NCBI RefSeq assembly: GCF_006346315.1
Contig: NZ_VDMR01000005.1
Span: forward strand, 1-64,000
DNA length: 64,000 bases
Direction of reading: 5' to 3'
Origin: Nocardioides litoris
Lineage (GTDB): Bacteria > Actinomycetota > Actinomycetes > Propionibacteriales > Nocardioidaceae
The position numbers were made by a program, and so were the translations under genes. Every line of letters begins with the position of its first letter. The stretch's first letter is position 1. Under the pieces are notes generated by a model. The model did not search any database. It was not told the origin of the DNA and worked only from the letters and a program-made list of their open reading frames with translations. Positions 48,448 through 56,737 of the stretch are shown here, in pieces.

Positions 48448-48876
48448 GTGGACCTGCAGGAGATCAGCGACCGCATGGAGATCGCCGACGTCGTCACCCG
48501 CTACACGCGGGCCATCGACTCGGGCGAGTGGGACCGGCTCGACACCGTCTTCACCGACGACGCCCAGATCGACTACACCGAGTCCGGCGGCATCCATGCG
48601 TCGTACGCCGAGGTCAAGCCGTGGCTGGCCGAGATGCTGCCGGCGTTCTTCCCGCAGCGGATGCACACCATCGGGCAGGTCGAGATCGTCTTCGACGGCC
48701 CCGACGAGGCGGCGGTGTGCGCCTACTTCGACAACCCGATGCCGCTGCGCGACGGCCAGGGCGGGACCACCATCGTGGAGATCGGCGGGATGTACCACCA
48801 CGACGTCGTCCGCACCCCGGCCGGCTGGCGCAGCCGGCGCCTGCACGAGCAGGTCGTCTGGAAGCGCGGGATCTGA
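48448..48876 (+). CDS. NTF2-like (SnoaL) protein
   Basis: 142 aa. The pattern LQEISDRMEIADVVTRYTRAIDSGEWDRLDTVFTDDAQIDYTESGG is the standard SnoaL_4/NTF2-like N-terminal helix pair; later PWLAEMLPAFFPQRMHTIGQ and WRSRRLHEQVVWKRG complete the cone fold. Often dehydratases or isomerases in steroid and polyketide pathways. GTG 48448 with CAGGGT at 6 nt, so leaderless. Paired by operator with the LLM operon and analogous to the NTF2-like gene at 1148-1600. Confidence 0.8.
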   Translation: MDLQEISDRMEIADVVTRYTRAIDSGEWDRLDTVFTDDAQIDYTESGGIHASYAEVKPWLAEMLPAFFPQRMHTIGQVEIVFDGPDEAAVCAYFDNPMPLRDGQGGTTIVEIGGMYHHDVVRTPAGWRSRRLHEQVVWKRGI

Positions 48877-48951
48877 CGGCGGGAGGCGCGGGGGAGCGGT
48901 CGCCGGCGGGCGGGACTTGGGTCGGCGCCCGGCGTCGCCCACAATGACGGC

Positions 48952-49557
48952 GTGAGTGACCTGCACCCCGGCCAGGACCCGGACGAGGACGACGTCGCGC
49001 GGCCCGAGCGTCCCGGCATGGCCGTCGTCTGGGGTCTCGTCGCGCTCGTCGCGGCCGCGGTGATCGTCGGAGGCGTGCTCTCGATCGGCGCCAGCGTCGC
49101 GTCCAAGGCCTCCGGCCTGGGCGGCGGTGGCGGCGGGGGCGGCGGCACGAGCACCCAGGCCGAGACCCTCGTCATCCCCGACCCCACCGACACCGGTGGC
49201 ACGCCCTCGCAGTACATCACCCTGTCCGACCTGCCCGAGCCCGAGACGCCCGACTCGACGTTCTCCGAGACGCCCGAGGCGCCGGAGACCGAGATCACCC
49301 TGTCCTCGGCCCAGGCCACAGTCGGCCAGATGCAGCCCATCGACCTCAACGGCACCTACACCGGCGGCGACGGCGCGGTGCTGCGCGTCCAGCAGTTCGA
49401 GGCCGGCCAGTGGGGCGACTTCCCGGTGACCATCCCGGTCAACGGCACCGACTTCTCCACCTTCATCCAGACCGGCGCCCTCGGGCCCAACCGCTTCCGC
49501 GTCATCGACACCGACACCGGGCTGGCCAGCAACGAGGTCACGGTCACCATCTCGTGA
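48952..49557 (+). CDS. Single-pass membrane protein with Gly/Asp/Pro linker
   Basis: 201 aa. Cytoplasmic acidic N-terminus (~22 residues), a membrane segment (about 23-52, AVVWGLVALVAAAVIVGGVLSIG), then a run of nine glycines, an acidic Pro/Thr/Glu linker (residues about 65-115), and a compact beta-rich extracytoplasmic domain (TVGQMQPIDLNGTYTGGDGAVLRVQQF, NRFRVIDTDTGLASNEVTVTIS) like an Ig-like fold. No family recognised. GTG start with CACAAT (48940-48945) at 6 nt. Confidence 0.7.
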   Translation: MSDLHPGQDPDEDDVARPERPGMAVVWGLVALVAAAVIVGGVLSIGASVASKASGLGGGGGGGGGTSTQAETLVIPDPTDTGGTPSQYITLSDLPEPETPDSTFSETPEAPETEITLSSAQATVGQMQPIDLNGTYTGGDGAVLRVQQFEAGQWGDFPVTIPVNGTDFSTFIQTGALGPNRFRVIDTDTGLASNEVTVTIS

Positions 49558-49702
49558 CGGCGGTCGCCGCCGCCCCTGCGACGCGGCCGCGGTGGCCTCG
49601 GGGCCGGGTCGGACGTCCTGCGTCCTGGCTGCGTGGGCAACCAGCTCGGACGACGTCCCCGTCACCCCACGCCGGCGCCACGGCAGGCCGGCCCCCGCGC
49701 CG

Positions 49703-50902
49703 CTAGGCGCTCGTCCGCGCCCGGTCGGCGCGGCCGACCCACCACCCCGTCCACGCGGTGCCCGCGAGGCCGAGGGCACCGACGGCCAGGGCGGCCACGG
49801 CGAGGGGGGCCACGGCGGCCAGGGCGCTGACGACGAGCGGGCCCCCGGAGAGGCCGATGTCGCCGCACAGGCGCCAGCCGCCGAGGAACTGCGCGCGTCC
49901 CTCGTCGGGGGCGGCGTCGGCGCCGAGCACCATGACGATGCCGGAGCCGAGGCCGTTGCCGGCGGCGATGAGCACGGCCACGGCCGCGACGCCCGCGGTC
50001 GACGTGGCCAGCGGCAGCAGCAGCGACCCGACGGCGACGGTCAGCACGACGGGGACGGCGATGACGACCCGGCCGCGGTGGTCCATCAGCCAGCCGCCGG
50101 GGTAGGTGAAGACGATGTCGACGAGTGCGGCGAGCGCGAGGACGAGCGAGGTCGTGCTCGCCGACATCCCCACGTGGTCGGCCCACAGCGGTAGCAGCCC
50201 GGTGCGCACCGACCGCGAGGCGGAGATGACCGCGACCACGCTGCCCAGGGTGAGCAGGGTGCGGCGGTGGTCGGCCAGCACCCGCCACACGCGCGGCTGA
50301 CCGCGCTCGCGCTGCGCCAGGCGGCGGTCCTCCCCGAGGTCGGGCACCCGCCAGGCCAGCAGGGCCGCCGCGGCCGAGCACACGGCGGCGAGCACGAAGA
50401 CCGCCGGCAGGCCGGCCAGCGGGATGAGCCCCGCCCCCAGCAGCGGACCGACGAGCACGCCGACGCGCGTCGACCCGCCGAGGATCGACAGCGCCCGCGC
50501 GCGGTGGCTCAGCGGCACCGCGTCGATCATGAACCCCTGCCGGGCCATCAGGAACGTCGTCCACGTCATCCCGCTGACCACGACCGAGACGGCCAGCAGC
50601 GCCACCGTCCCGGCCAGGGCGCCGAGCAGCATGGCTGCGGCGTCGACGAGGCCCGCGGCGACCAGCGCCTTCTTCTCCCCGACCCGCGCCACGACGACGC
50701 TCACGGGCAGGGACGCCACGAGCATCCCGACGCCGAGCAGCGCGACCACGGCGGCCGCGGTGCTGACGTCGGCCCCGAGGTCACGGGCACGCAGCGCGAG
50801 CACCGGCGTCACGGCGCCGTACCCGGTGGCGCTCACCAGCGTGGGCCCGTACGCCGACAGCGCGACGTCGCGCAGCCGGAACCCGCTCGCGGGCTCGCTC
50901 AC
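49703..50902 (-). CDS. MFS transporter
   Basis: 399 aa with about 12 membrane segments. Conserved MFS loop VVARVGEKKALVAAG between TM2 and TM3, and the second-half counterpart GGWLMDHRGRVVIAVP. The sequence resembles YcnB/DHA1-type drug exporters. No substrate can be given. GTG 50902 selected. The ~145 bp between its stop and the 48952-49557 gene contain nothing I recognise. Confidence 0.88.
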   Translation of the reverse strand: MSEPASGFRLRDVALSAYGPTLVSATGYGAVTPVLALRARDLGADVSTAAAVVALLGVGMLVASLPVSVVVARVGEKKALVAAGLVDAAAMLLGALAGTVALLAVSVVVSGMTWTTFLMARQGFMIDAVPLSHRARALSILGGSTRVGVLVGPLLGAGLIPLAGLPAVFVLAAVCSAAAALLAWRVPDLGEDRRLAQRERGQPRVWRVLADHRRTLLTLGSVVAVISASRSVRTGLLPLWADHVGMSASTTSLVLALAALVDIVFTYPGGWLMDHRGRVVIAVPVVLTVAVGSLLLPLATSTAGVAAVAVLIAAGNGLGSGIVMVLGADAAPDEGRAQFLGGWRLCGDIGLSGGPLVVSALAAVAPLAVAALAVGALGLAGTAWTGWWVGRADRARTSA

Positions 50903-50989
50903 CACGGGTCGGCGGGGCAGCGGGGCACCGGGCCATCCAACCCCACGGCGGCGGGTGTGGGCGGAGCCGGGGCGTGGCACGATCCGGCC

Positions 50990-51658
50990 ATGTGCCGGCT
51001 GGGGATGGTCACCGTGTCGTTCCTCGTGGCGCTGGGCGTGGCCCTGGTCCCGACGCTCACCGGCTGCGGGACCGACCGGGAGGCGTCGTCGGCGGGTGGC
51101 CCCGCGTTCGTCGGTGGCGGCCGGGCCGACCAACGTCCGCTGGAGCTGCGCCGGGTGCTGGCCAGCGACGTGTCGCCCCTGTGTGCCGACGTCGCCGGCT
51201 CGGGCGGTCCCGGCGGGCCGGCCTGCGACCGGGAGACGCTGCTCGCCCTGGACTGCGCCGACCCCGGTGCGCCGGTGCCGGCCGAGGAGGTCAGGTACGC
51301 CTGCGAGCCCGGGCGGGAGGCGACCGAGGGTGTGCCCCCTCATCCCCCGGTCCGGTTCGCCCTCGCCCCGGCCGACGTCGTCGGCGGGGTCGAGGGGGCC
51401 GGGTACGTCGCGAAGGGCACCGACACCTGGGCCGTCGACGTCGACCTGGGCGAGGCGGCAGCCGAGCAGGTCGCCGCGCTCTCGGAGGGGCTGGCGAAGG
51501 GGCCGGACGGCGACACCGTGGCGTTCGTGCTCGACGGTGTGGTGCTCGCGGCGCCGTACTCCACCCAGACCGTCAGCGACGGCCGGCTGCAGATCAACGG
51601 GGGCTTCACCGAGGACCGGGCCCGCGAGCTCGCCGCGGCCATCGCGGCCGGCGGCTGA
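50990..51658 (+). CDS. Lipoprotein with SecD P1 head-like domain
   Basis: 222 aa from ATG 50990 with CACGAT (50978-50983) 6 nt upstream. Lipoprotein signal with lipobox LTGC. The C-terminal ~100 residues (WAVDVDLGEAAAEQVAALSEGLA, TVAFVLDGVVLAAPYSTQ, GRLQINGGFTEDRARELAAAI) match the head of the P1 domain of SecD (VLDG-V-SAP, G-QI-G-FT--EA--LA). In SecD this domain binds emerging substrate. Here it is a free-standing lipoprotein without the six-TM part. Function unknown. Confidence 0.7.
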   Translation: MCRLGMVTVSFLVALGVALVPTLTGCGTDREASSAGGPAFVGGGRADQRPLELRRVLASDVSPLCADVAGSGGPGGPACDRETLLALDCADPGAPVPAEEVRYACEPGREATEGVPPHPPVRFALAPADVVGGVEGAGYVAKGTDTWAVDVDLGEAAAEQVAALSEGLAKGPDGDTVAFVLDGVVLAAPYSTQTVSDGRLQINGGFTEDRARELAAAIAAGG

Positions 51659-51696
51659 CCGCCCCACCTCGAGCCCGCGCCCGCGATGCCCCGCTG

Positions 51697-52623
51697 TCAG
51701 GGTCGCGTGGTGACCGGGACCGGTGGGACCGGTGGGGCCACGGCGGGTGCGAGCGGAGCGGTCGGCGCCGTACGCCGCTGGCCGGCCAGGACGCCGCCCA
51801 GCACCAGGGCCATGCCGAGGGCCTGGACCCACCCGAAGGCCTCCGCGGCGAACGTGACGCCGAGCACGGTGCCCGTCACCGGGTTGAGCAGCCCGACGAG
51901 CGAGACCGCGCCGGCGGGCAGGCGGGACAGGCCGCGGAACCAGCAGGTGTAGGCGAGCACGGTGCCCGCGCCCCCGATCCACAGGAAGCCGCCGACGGCG
52001 GGCAGGTCGAGCGCCGGCGGCGCGCCCTCGACGAGCAGCGCGACGGGCAGCAGCAGCAGCCCGCCGGCGAGGAACTGCCAGGACACCATGGTGAGCATCG
52101 AGACGCCCTCGGGGCGGCCCCACTTCTTGACCAGGACGAAGCCGAGCGCCGAGACGGCCACCGAGCCGAAGGCGCCGGCGAGGCCGAGCGCGGTCACGCC
52201 GTCGGGGGAGCGCAGCACGAGCAGGCAGACGCCGGACAGGCCGACCAGCGCCGCTCCCACGCGTACGACGCCGGGCCGCTCGTGCAGCAGGGGCAGGGCC
52301 AGCGCCATCACGGCCAGCGGCGAGGCGGCCTGCACGGTGGCGGCCAGGCCGCCGGGCAGGTGGTAGGCGGCCAGGAAGACGAGGGGGAAGAAGAGCCCGA
52401 TGTTGCAGGCGCCGAGGGCGGCGGCCCGCAGCCACCACTGCCGGGTGGGTGGCAGCCGGCGGACGACCAGGAGCAGCAGGAGGCCGGCGGGCAGGGCGCG
52501 GACCAGCGCGGCGAACAGCGGCCGGTCCGGCGGCAGCCACTGCTCGGTGACCAGGTAGGTCGTGCCCCACGCGAGCGGGGCGACGGCGGCGACGAGGGCC
52601 GGTCGCAGGCTGTTGTCTTCCAC
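51697..52623 (-). CDS. EamA (DMT) family transporter
   Basis: 308 aa with ten membrane segments in two EamA repeats (LAWGTTYLVTEQWLP and AGTVLAYTCWFRGLSRLPAG are the conserved spots), and a Pro/Ala/Val-rich C-terminal tail. Likely metabolite exporter. GTG 52623 has TAGTTT (52631-52636, minus) 7 nt upstream and the palindrome 52615-52630 covers the start codon and transcription start, so the divergent MarR regulator probably represses it. Confidence 0.88.
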   Translation of the reverse strand: MEDNSLRPALVAAVAPLAWGTTYLVTEQWLPPDRPLFAALVRALPAGLLLLLVVRRLPPTRQWWLRAAALGACNIGLFFPLVFLAAYHLPGGLAATVQAASPLAVMALALPLLHERPGVVRVGAALVGLSGVCLLVLRSPDGVTALGLAGAFGSVAVSALGFVLVKKWGRPEGVSMLTMVSWQFLAGGLLLLPVALLVEGAPPALDLPAVGGFLWIGGAGTVLAYTCWFRGLSRLPAGAVSLVGLLNPVTGTVLGVTFAAEAFGWVQALGMALVLGGVLAGQRRTAPTAPLAPAVAPPVPPVPVTTRP

Positions 52624-52630
52624 GGAAGAC
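52615..52630. promoter_or_regulatory. 16-bp palindrome over the transporter start
   Basis: GTCTTCC-AC-GGAAGAC is a perfect inverted repeat spanning the EamA start codon. A related half site ATCTTCCG follows at 52636-52643. The divergent MarR gene (-10 TACCGT, 52651-52656) is adjacent. Candidate MarR operator. Confidence 0.65.
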
Positions 52631-52663
52631 AAACTATCTTCCGCGTGAGATACCGTCCAGCCC

Positions 52664-53185
52664 GTGACCGACCACGGCGTCCACAGCGACCACGTCGCCC
52701 GCCTCCTCGAGCAGTGGCGCGTCGAGCGACCCGACCTCGACGTCTCGCCCATGGGCGTCATCGGCCGGCTGCACCGGCTGGCCGCGCGGCTCGACGAGGA
52801 GCTGCGCCCGGTGTTCGCGGCCGCCGGCCTGGCCGCGGGCGACTTCGACGTCCTGGCGGCGCTGCGGCGCTCCGGGGCGCCGTACGAGCTGACGCCGGGT
52901 GAGCTCGGCGCGACCACGATGGTCACCTCGGGTGCGGTGACCAAGCGGGTCGACCGGCTCGTCGCCGCGGGCCACGTCGAGCGGCGCCCGTGTGCCGACG
53001 ACGCCCGTTCGCGCCGGGTCCGCCTCACCGCGGGCGGGCTGGTGCTGGTCGACCGGCTCGTCGAGGAGCACGTCGCCAACGAGCACCGGCTCCTGGACGC
53101 GTTGGAGCCCGGCGAGCGGGAGGCGCTCGCCGGGCTCCTGGCGACGTGGGCGCGGGCGCTCGAGGGATTCGAGCGACCCGCCTGA
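52664..53185 (+). CDS. MarR-family transcriptional regulator
   Basis: 173 aa. Winged HTH region: GDFDVLAALRRSGAPYELTPGELGATTMVTSGAVTKRVDRLVAAGHVERRPCADDARSRRVRLTAGG, i.e. the recognition helix and the wing with DxRxxR-type motif, flanked by N- and C-terminal dimerisation helices. GTG 52664 with TACCGT at 7 nt. Divergent from the EamA transporter and probably its regulator. Confidence 0.92.
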   Translation: MTDHGVHSDHVARLLEQWRVERPDLDVSPMGVIGRLHRLAARLDEELRPVFAAAGLAAGDFDVLAALRRSGAPYELTPGELGATTMVTSGAVTKRVDRLVAAGHVERRPCADDARSRRVRLTAGGLVLVDRLVEEHVANEHRLLDALEPGEREALAGLLATWARALEGFERPA

Positions 53186-53198
53186 GATCAGCCGGGGG

Positions 53199-54050
53199 TC
53201 ACTCCGGTACGTAGTCGAACTGGTCGGGGTTGGGGCCGGTGCGGCCGTCCTCGCCCTTGTCGAGGCCGCTGATCGCGCCCATCTCGTCGTCGGTCAGCTC
53301 GAAGTCGAAGATGGCGAAGTTCTCGGCCATCCGCTCGGGCGACATCGTCTTGGGGAAGACGATGTCGCCGCGCTGCACGTGCCAGCGCAGCGTGACCTGC
53401 GAGGCCGTCTTGCCGTGCGCCGCGGCGACCTTGCCGATCGTCTCGTCGTCGAGCACCGCGCCCTGCGCGATGGGCGACCAGGCCTCGACGAGCGCACCGT
53501 GGCGGTGCGAGGCCGCGCGGGCCTCGTCGTTGAGGAAGAACGGGTGCGCCTCGATCTGGTTGACCGCGGGGACGACGCCGGTCTCGGCCACGATGCGGTC
53601 GAGGTGGGCGGGCTGGAAGTTGGACACGCCGACCGACCGGGCGCGGCCGTCGGCGACGAAGGAGACCAGGGTCCGCCAGGTCGAGACGTAGTCGCCGTCG
53701 TACAGCGTGGGCAGGGGCCAGTGGATGAGGAACAGGTCGATCTGCTCCAGGCCGAGCTTGGCCAAGGTCTCGTCGAAGGACCGCTCGGCGTCGTCGGGCC
53801 GGTGGAAGCCGTTGTTGAGCTTGCTGGTGATGAAGAGCTCGTCGCGCGGGATGCCGGAGGAGGCGATCGCGACGCCGGTCTCCTGCTCGTTGCCGTACAT
53901 CTGCGCGGTGTCGATGTGGCGGTAGCCGGCCTCGAACGCCTTGGTGACGGTGTCGGCGGTCTGCTCCGGCGGCACCTGGAAGACCCCGAAGCCGAGCTGC
54001 GGGATGGTCGTGCCGTTGTTGAGGGTCAGGTTCGGAACGGTCGTAGCCAT
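53199..54050 (-). CDS. Aldo/keto reductase
   Basis: 283 aa. Catalytic tetrad of the AKR5 type: DTAQMYGNEQETG (Asp, Tyr), ITSKLNN (Lys), and LFLIHWPLP (His). LGFGVFQVPPEQT and VGVSNFQPAHLDRI, plus the C-terminal VFPKTMSPERMAENFAIFDFEL for NADPH binding, match 2,5-diketo-gluconate-reductase-like enzymes. ATG 54050 chosen; GTG 54062 is possible. Converges on the MarR gene with a 13-bp gap. Natural substrate unknown. Confidence 0.92.
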   Translation of the reverse strand: MATTVPNLTLNNGTTIPQLGFGVFQVPPEQTADTVTKAFEAGYRHIDTAQMYGNEQETGVAIASSGIPRDELFITSKLNNGFHRPDDAERSFDETLAKLGLEQIDLFLIHWPLPTLYDGDYVSTWRTLVSFVADGRARSVGVSNFQPAHLDRIVAETGVVPAVNQIEAHPFFLNDEARAASHRHGALVEAWSPIAQGAVLDDETIGKVAAAHGKTASQVTLRWHVQRGDIVFPKTMSPERMAENFAIFDFELTDDEMGAISGLDKGEDGRTGPNPDQFDYVPE

Positions 54051-54110
54051 ACCTGTGACCACACCACGCGGCCGCGGGTTGTTCCCAGACCCGGACGGAT
54101 GAGGCCCGGG

Positions 54111-54593
54111 TCACAGGTCGAGCAGCAGGACGGCGGACGCACCGACGCGGGCCACGGGTCGGAAGCCCGCGCGTTCGTAGAGCCGGCGCGCCCGGTTGCC
54201 GTCGGCGACGCTCAACGACAGCGCGCACACGCCGCTGCGCCGGGCTCGCTCGACCGCTCCGTCGACGAGCAGGCGGCCGACCCCCTGGCCCCGGTGGCCG
54301 GGCAGCACGGCGACGGAGAGCTCGGGCACGTCGGTGGCGACGAAACCGTAGCCCGGTGCGTCGGCCGGGAACAGGCGCCACCACAGCGCGCCGACCGGCT
54401 CGCCGGCCACCTCGGCCACCACGCCCCCGTCCCCCGGCCGGGGCCACGCATCGACGTACCGGGCGAGCTCGGGGGTGGCCAGCACGTCGGCCGCTGCGAG
54501 GGTGCCGGTGCCCGCCCAGTCCACCGCCTCGACGAGCGCGTCCAGGAGGACGTCGCGGTCGGCGGCGTCGGCGTCGCGGAGGTGGGCCGTCAC
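54111..54593 (-). CDS. GNAT N-acetyltransferase
   Basis: 160 aa. Acetyl-CoA binding loop VLPGHRGQGVGRLLVDGAVERA (R/Q-x-x-G-x-G/A type), preceded by ELSVAVLP, followed by LSLSVADGNRARRLYERAGFRPV. Complete GNAT. The GTG start overlaps the stop of the CapA-like gene (GTGA, 54590-54593), so the M28, CapA-like and acetyltransferase genes form one coupled transcript. Confidence 0.88.
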   Translation of the reverse strand: MTAHLRDADAADRDVLLDALVEAVDWAGTGTLAAADVLATPELARYVDAWPRPGDGGVVAEVAGEPVGALWWRLFPADAPGYGFVATDVPELSVAVLPGHRGQGVGRLLVDGAVERARRSGVCALSLSVADGNRARRLYERAGFRPVARVGASAVLLLDL

Positions 54594-55726
54594 GGGGCCG
54601 CCAGCCCGGCGCACGACCGCAGCCGTCGTACGTCGTCGAGAACCGCCTGCGCCTCGGCGTCGCGCAGGGGTGCGGGCAGCCCGTCGGCCCCGGTGCGTGC
54701 GGGCGCCCGGTCGACGGCGACGACGCGAGCCCGGCCGCCCGGGGCCGTGGGTGGGCGGACCGTGAGGGTCAGCGTCGTGGTCGTCGAGGGCGTGTACCAG
54801 GCGTGGTTGCCCAGGCCGTAGGCCACGTACGCCGGGCCGAGCCGCCCGTCGCCCTGCAGCACGTGCGCGTGCGAGCCGACGACGACGTCGGCCCCGGCGT
54901 CGACGAGCCGGCGGGCCAGCGAGCGCTGCCGGTCGTCGGGGCACGACTCGCCCTGCACGCCCCAGTGCAGGTAGGTGACCACCACGTCGGCGCCGCGGTC
55001 GGCCGAGCGGACCGCGGCCAGCAGCCGGGTGGGGTCGAGGGCGTCGGCCGTGCCGGGCCGGTCGTCGGTCGCCGCCCACTGGCCGGTCGGGTCGGCGGTG
55101 GGGTCGGCGCCCGCGACGGTCGCGCCGAGCACCGCGACCCGGCTGCCCCGCACCTCCCGCACCGCCGGGGCGAAGGCCTGGGCGGCGTCGCGGCCGACCC
55201 CGACGACGTCGAGCGGCGGGTCGGCTGCGGCTGCCGCGCGGGCGGCGGCCAGGGTGCCGTCGGGCCCGGTCAGCACCCCGCGGCCGACGTCGAGGGCGTG
55301 GTTGTTGGCCATCGTGGCCACGTCGACGCCGGCCGCGGCGAGGGCGGTCAACGCCGCCGGAGGAGCGGTGAAGACGAAGCGCTTGCCGGGCTCGGGACGC
55401 CCGCCCCGGCCGACGGACGTCTCGAGGTTGACCACGGCGAGGTCGGCCTCGGCCAACGCGCCGAACGCCGGCGCGAGGGTGGTGGCGGGGTCGGCCTCGA
55501 GCCGGGCGCGCAGCGGGCCCTCCAGGTGGACGTCGCCGGCCACGGCCAGGGTGAACGGGCGCGGGCGGGGCTGGGGCGTCGGGGGCGCGGCCGGCGTCGT
55601 GCTCGGGCCCGGGCTCGGGGTGGCGGTGGGGCTCGGACCGGCGTCGGGGTCGGGCGCGGGATCGGTCGAGCAGGAGCCGGCGAGGGCGGCGGCCACCAGG
55701 ACGGCGGCTGCGCCGCGACGCCTCAT
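54590..55726 (-). CDS. CapA-family (PGA synthesis-like) lipoprotein
   Basis: 378 aa from ATG 55726. Lipoprotein signal ending LAGSC, a Pro/Thr/Asp linker, then the CapA metallophosphoesterase-like domain: LAVAGDVHLEGPL, DLAVVNLETSVGRGG, VATMANNHALDVG, VLGATVAG, YLHWGVQGESCPDDRQRSLARRLVDAGADVVVGSHAHVLQG, VAYGLGNHAWY. Proteins of this family act in capsule poly-gamma-glutamate and related envelope polymers; here the lone gene has no PgsBC partners. The ATG overlaps the M28 stop (ATGA). Confidence 0.88.
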   Translation of the reverse strand: MRRRGAAAVLVAAALAGSCSTDPAPDPDAGPSPTATPSPGPSTTPAAPPTPQPRPRPFTLAVAGDVHLEGPLRARLEADPATTLAPAFGALAEADLAVVNLETSVGRGGRPEPGKRFVFTAPPAALTALAAAGVDVATMANNHALDVGRGVLTGPDGTLAAARAAAAADPPLDVVGVGRDAAQAFAPAVREVRGSRVAVLGATVAGADPTADPTGQWAATDDRPGTADALDPTRLLAAVRSADRGADVVVTYLHWGVQGESCPDDRQRSLARRLVDAGADVVVGSHAHVLQGDGRLGPAYVAYGLGNHAWYTPSTTTTLTLTVRPPTAPGGRARVVAVDRAPARTGADGLPAPLRDAEAQAVLDDVRRLRSCAGLAAP

Positions 55727-56697
55727 CGCAGCCAGCCCAGCACGATCCGCCCGACCCGCGCCAGCTGCTCGCGCTCGACGACGGCGGGCACGTCCTGGGG
55801 GCTGTGGTAGCCGGCGTACGGCGTGGAGCCGAGGCGCGCGGCGGGCAGCCCGTCGTCGGTGAACGACTCGTGGTCGCTGGAGGTCTCGAACGCCTGCTCC
55901 TCGGTCGGGACGCCGGCCCGGCGGGCGGCGGCGAGCAGCTCGCGGCTGACCGCGTTGGCCTCGCCGACGGTCTGCACGGGCACGACCGACCCGACGCCGA
56001 CCCGGTCGAGCGAGACCATCCCGCGCAGCCCGCGTCGCTCGGCGGGGGAGAGGGAGGCGACGTACGCCTTCGAGCCGTAGTGGTGGGCGTCGCCGGGCCC
56101 GCGCGGCTCCTCGGACCCGAACAGCACGAGCGTCACCGGCAGCCGTGCCCGGCGCTGCTCGAGCGCCTCGGCCACGGCGAGCACGAGCCCGACGCCGGAG
56201 GCGTTGTCCTCCGCGCCCGGGGCCTGCGGCACGGTGTCGAGGTGGGCGCCGACGAGCAGCCACGGCCCACCCGGACGCGCCTCGCCCTGGGTGGCGACCA
56301 GGTTGACCGACGGCCCGGCCTCGACGGGCACGCCCCACGACACCCCGGCCGGGGTGGAGAACCGCTGCCGCCGCACGGTCCAGCCGTACGACGCCAGCTC
56401 GCCCTCGGCCCAGGCGGCCGCGCGGCGGTAGGCCGCGGTGTGGCCCGGTCGGGGGCCGACCTCGCCGGCCAGGTGCGCGACCGCCGCCACCGCCGTGGCG
56501 GGTCGCAGGTCGTCGGGGGAGACCCGGGTCGGCCGCGGAGCGGGCTCGGGTGCGGGGGGCGTCGTCGGGGTCGTCGTCGGTGTCGCGAGCCCGCTCGGTG
56601 GTCCGGCGACGGGGAAGCCGTCGAGATCGTCGTCGGGGCCGGAGCAGGCAGACGCCGTCAACCCGAGGGCGAGGACGAGACCTGCGGCGCGGCGCAT
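55723..56697 (-). CDS. M28-family zinc aminopeptidase, lipoprotein
   Basis: 324 aa from ATG 56697. Lipobox TASAC, Thr/Pro-rich linker, then an M28 peptidase domain: LLVGAHLDTVPQ (His, Asp), GAEDNASGVG (Asp), FGSEEPRGPG (catalytic Glu and zinc Glu), MVSLDRVGVG (Asp), and YAGYHSPQD (His). All five metal ligands are present. Exported aminopeptidase. Followed by an overlapping CapA-like gene, itself overlapping a GNAT gene. Confidence 0.9.
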   Translation of the reverse strand: MRRAAGLVLALGLTASACSGPDDDLDGFPVAGPPSGLATPTTTPTTPPAPEPAPRPTRVSPDDLRPATAVAAVAHLAGEVGPRPGHTAAYRRAAAWAEGELASYGWTVRRQRFSTPAGVSWGVPVEAGPSVNLVATQGEARPGGPWLLVGAHLDTVPQAPGAEDNASGVGLVLAVAEALEQRRARLPVTLVLFGSEEPRGPGDAHHYGSKAYVASLSPAERRGLRGMVSLDRVGVGSVVPVQTVGEANAVSRELLAAARRAGVPTEEQAFETSSDHESFTDDGLPAARLGSTPYAGYHSPQDVPAVVEREQLARVGRIVLGWLR

Positions 56698-56737
56698 GCG
56701 CCGATGGTCGCAACCCTGGTCAAGCGGTGGGGACCGC

